From contig NVSR01000159.1 of the NCBI GenBank assembly GCA_002401295.1, positions 1-7,110 of the forward strand: a stretch of DNA of 7,110 bases, written 5' to 3'. Below are positions 6,733 through 7,110 of this stretch, piece after piece. The notes under the pieces were generated by a model, which was not told the origin of the DNA, made no database searches, and saw only the letters and a program-made list of their open reading frames with translations. The translations under genes and the position numbers were made by a program. Within the stretch, counting starts at the first letter, position 1. Every line of letters starts with the position of its first letter. The stretch is from SAR324 cluster bacterium (GTDB lineage Bacteria; SAR324; XYD2-FULL-50-16).

Positions 6733-6733
6733 T

Positions 6734-6985
6734 ATGGAGATGTGTCCAAAGCTTGCGAACCAATGGACCTCGCTGAGAAAGATTGAGGGGAGGCACCCCG
6801 AATGCTTCACAGCGTTTATCTTATACCTATCGGAATGGGATCCCATAGGCAGGTTGAAAGACCATGGGGGGAGGCACCCCTTTTGGTTTCCAGGTACTTA
6901 TATTGTTTGTTCATGAGTTTACGAATCAATCATGATAACTAAAGGTGATGCTAGAAGCGTGCCTTAATCCAAGAAGAGGTGGAAA
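6734..6985 (+). other. Gene-poor stretch with four predicted hairpins, possible structured RNA
   Basis: With the preceding terminator region, this fills the 356 nt between fliS and the next small ORF. Consecutive helices can be drawn: GTCCA/TGGAC (6744-6768); CGCTG/CAGCG (6771-6814) enclosing GGGG-AGGCA-CCCC (6787-6799); CCTATCGG/CCCATAGG (6826-6849, one C-C mismatch); and an 11-position stem, 6861-6871 with 6877-6887, closed by the same AGGCA loop. A 60-codon frame (6734-6916) crosses the region but has no ribosome binding site and an unnatural Trp/His/Cys-rich composition. It may be a non-coding RNA or the leader of the downstream ORF. I do not recognise a known riboswitch class. Confidence 0.35.
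6787..6880 (+). repeat. Direct repeat pair GGGGAGGCACCCC, each a hairpin
   Basis: The 13-mer GGGGAGGCACCCC occurs at 6787-6799 and 6868-6880, 81 nt apart. Both copies are preceded by GAAAGA, with 4 and 6 intervening bases respectively, so the repeated block is about 23-25 nt long. Each copy is self-complementary (GGGG with CCCC, AGGCA loop). In the second copy the stem extends outward with G-U pairs to ACCA/TGGT. Confidence 0.8.
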
Positions 6986-7102
6986 ATGGAACAAAAAAGA
7001 AGTAATTGGAAAGATAGTTATGCACAAGAAGTATTTTGTTTTGTGAACGCAGTTTTGGAAGAGGTCATTTGGTGCCTCTCAGAGTCTAGAGAAGAGTTCT
7101 GA
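6986..7102 (+). CDS. Small ORF, 38 residues, unknown function
   Basis: ATG preceded by AAGAGGTGG (6974-6982), a purine-rich match to AGGAGG at a short but workable distance. The frame encodes MEQKRSNWKDSYAQEVFCFV followed by NAVLEEVIWCLSESREEF and stops at TGA (7100-7102). The product is mostly helical in character, acidic toward its end, with two Cys and two Trp. No family is recognised. It lies where fliT or hpf might be expected in Bacillus but resembles neither clearly. Because the window ends 8 nt later, I cannot exclude a frameshifted start of a longer gene. Confidence 0.4.
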   Translation: MEQKRSNWKDSYAQEVFCFVNAVLEEVIWCLSESREEF

Positions 7103-7110
7103 GACGAGCA

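Noticed and set aside
6734..6916. 60-codon open frame downstream of fliS
   Set aside because: It has no ribosome binding site and a Trp/His/Cys-rich product with no family resemblance. The repeated GRHP comes only from the GC-rich hairpin repeat.

Overview
The window looks like part of the chromosome of a flagellated, low-to-medium-GC Bacillota (Bacillales-like) bacterium. This rests on AGGAGG-type ribosome binding sites, the style of the IF2 and RbfA proteins, the fliD-fliS order of Gram-positive late flagellar clusters, and a sigma-28/SigD-type promoter. I cannot name the genus. No mobile element, CRISPR array, tRNA or rRNA is visible.

Left part (1-2511): the 3' portion of infB (translation initiation factor IF2), cut by the window edge, then rbfA (30S ribosome-binding factor A) 29 nt further on. 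Together they are the end of a nusA-infB-type translation operon. The visible start of infB is a nearly perfect 18-bp tandem repeat (at least eight units) encoding a Thr-Ala-Ala-Asn-Arg-Gly hexapeptide in the N-terminal region of IF2. After rbfA come two perfect hairpins that probably end the operon. The ylxP gene that lies between infB and rbfA in Bacillus subtilis, and the truB-ribC genes that follow there, are absent here.

Middle part (2588-6076): an AT-rich intergenic stretch of about 420 bp carries a very good sigma-28 promoter match. It is followed by fliD, the filament cap gene. FliD is about twice the usual length (1022 residues) because its middle holds three tandem, diverged beta-type modules. 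A further flagellin-IN-like module lies in its C-terminal half.

Right part (6077-7110): fliS, the flagellin export chaperone, then a probable terminator, then about 250 bp without a convincing gene. This last stretch can be folded into four consecutive short hairpins, two of which share GGGGAGGCACCCC. It ends just before a 38-codon ORF with a good ribosome binding site. No fliT is recognisable after fliS.

The window therefore joins a ribosome-assembly operon end to a late flagellar unit. FliD caps the growing filament and FliS escorts flagellin to the export gate. The most unusual items are the IF2 hexapeptide array, the enlarged FliD, and the possible structured RNA plus small ORFs behind fliS.
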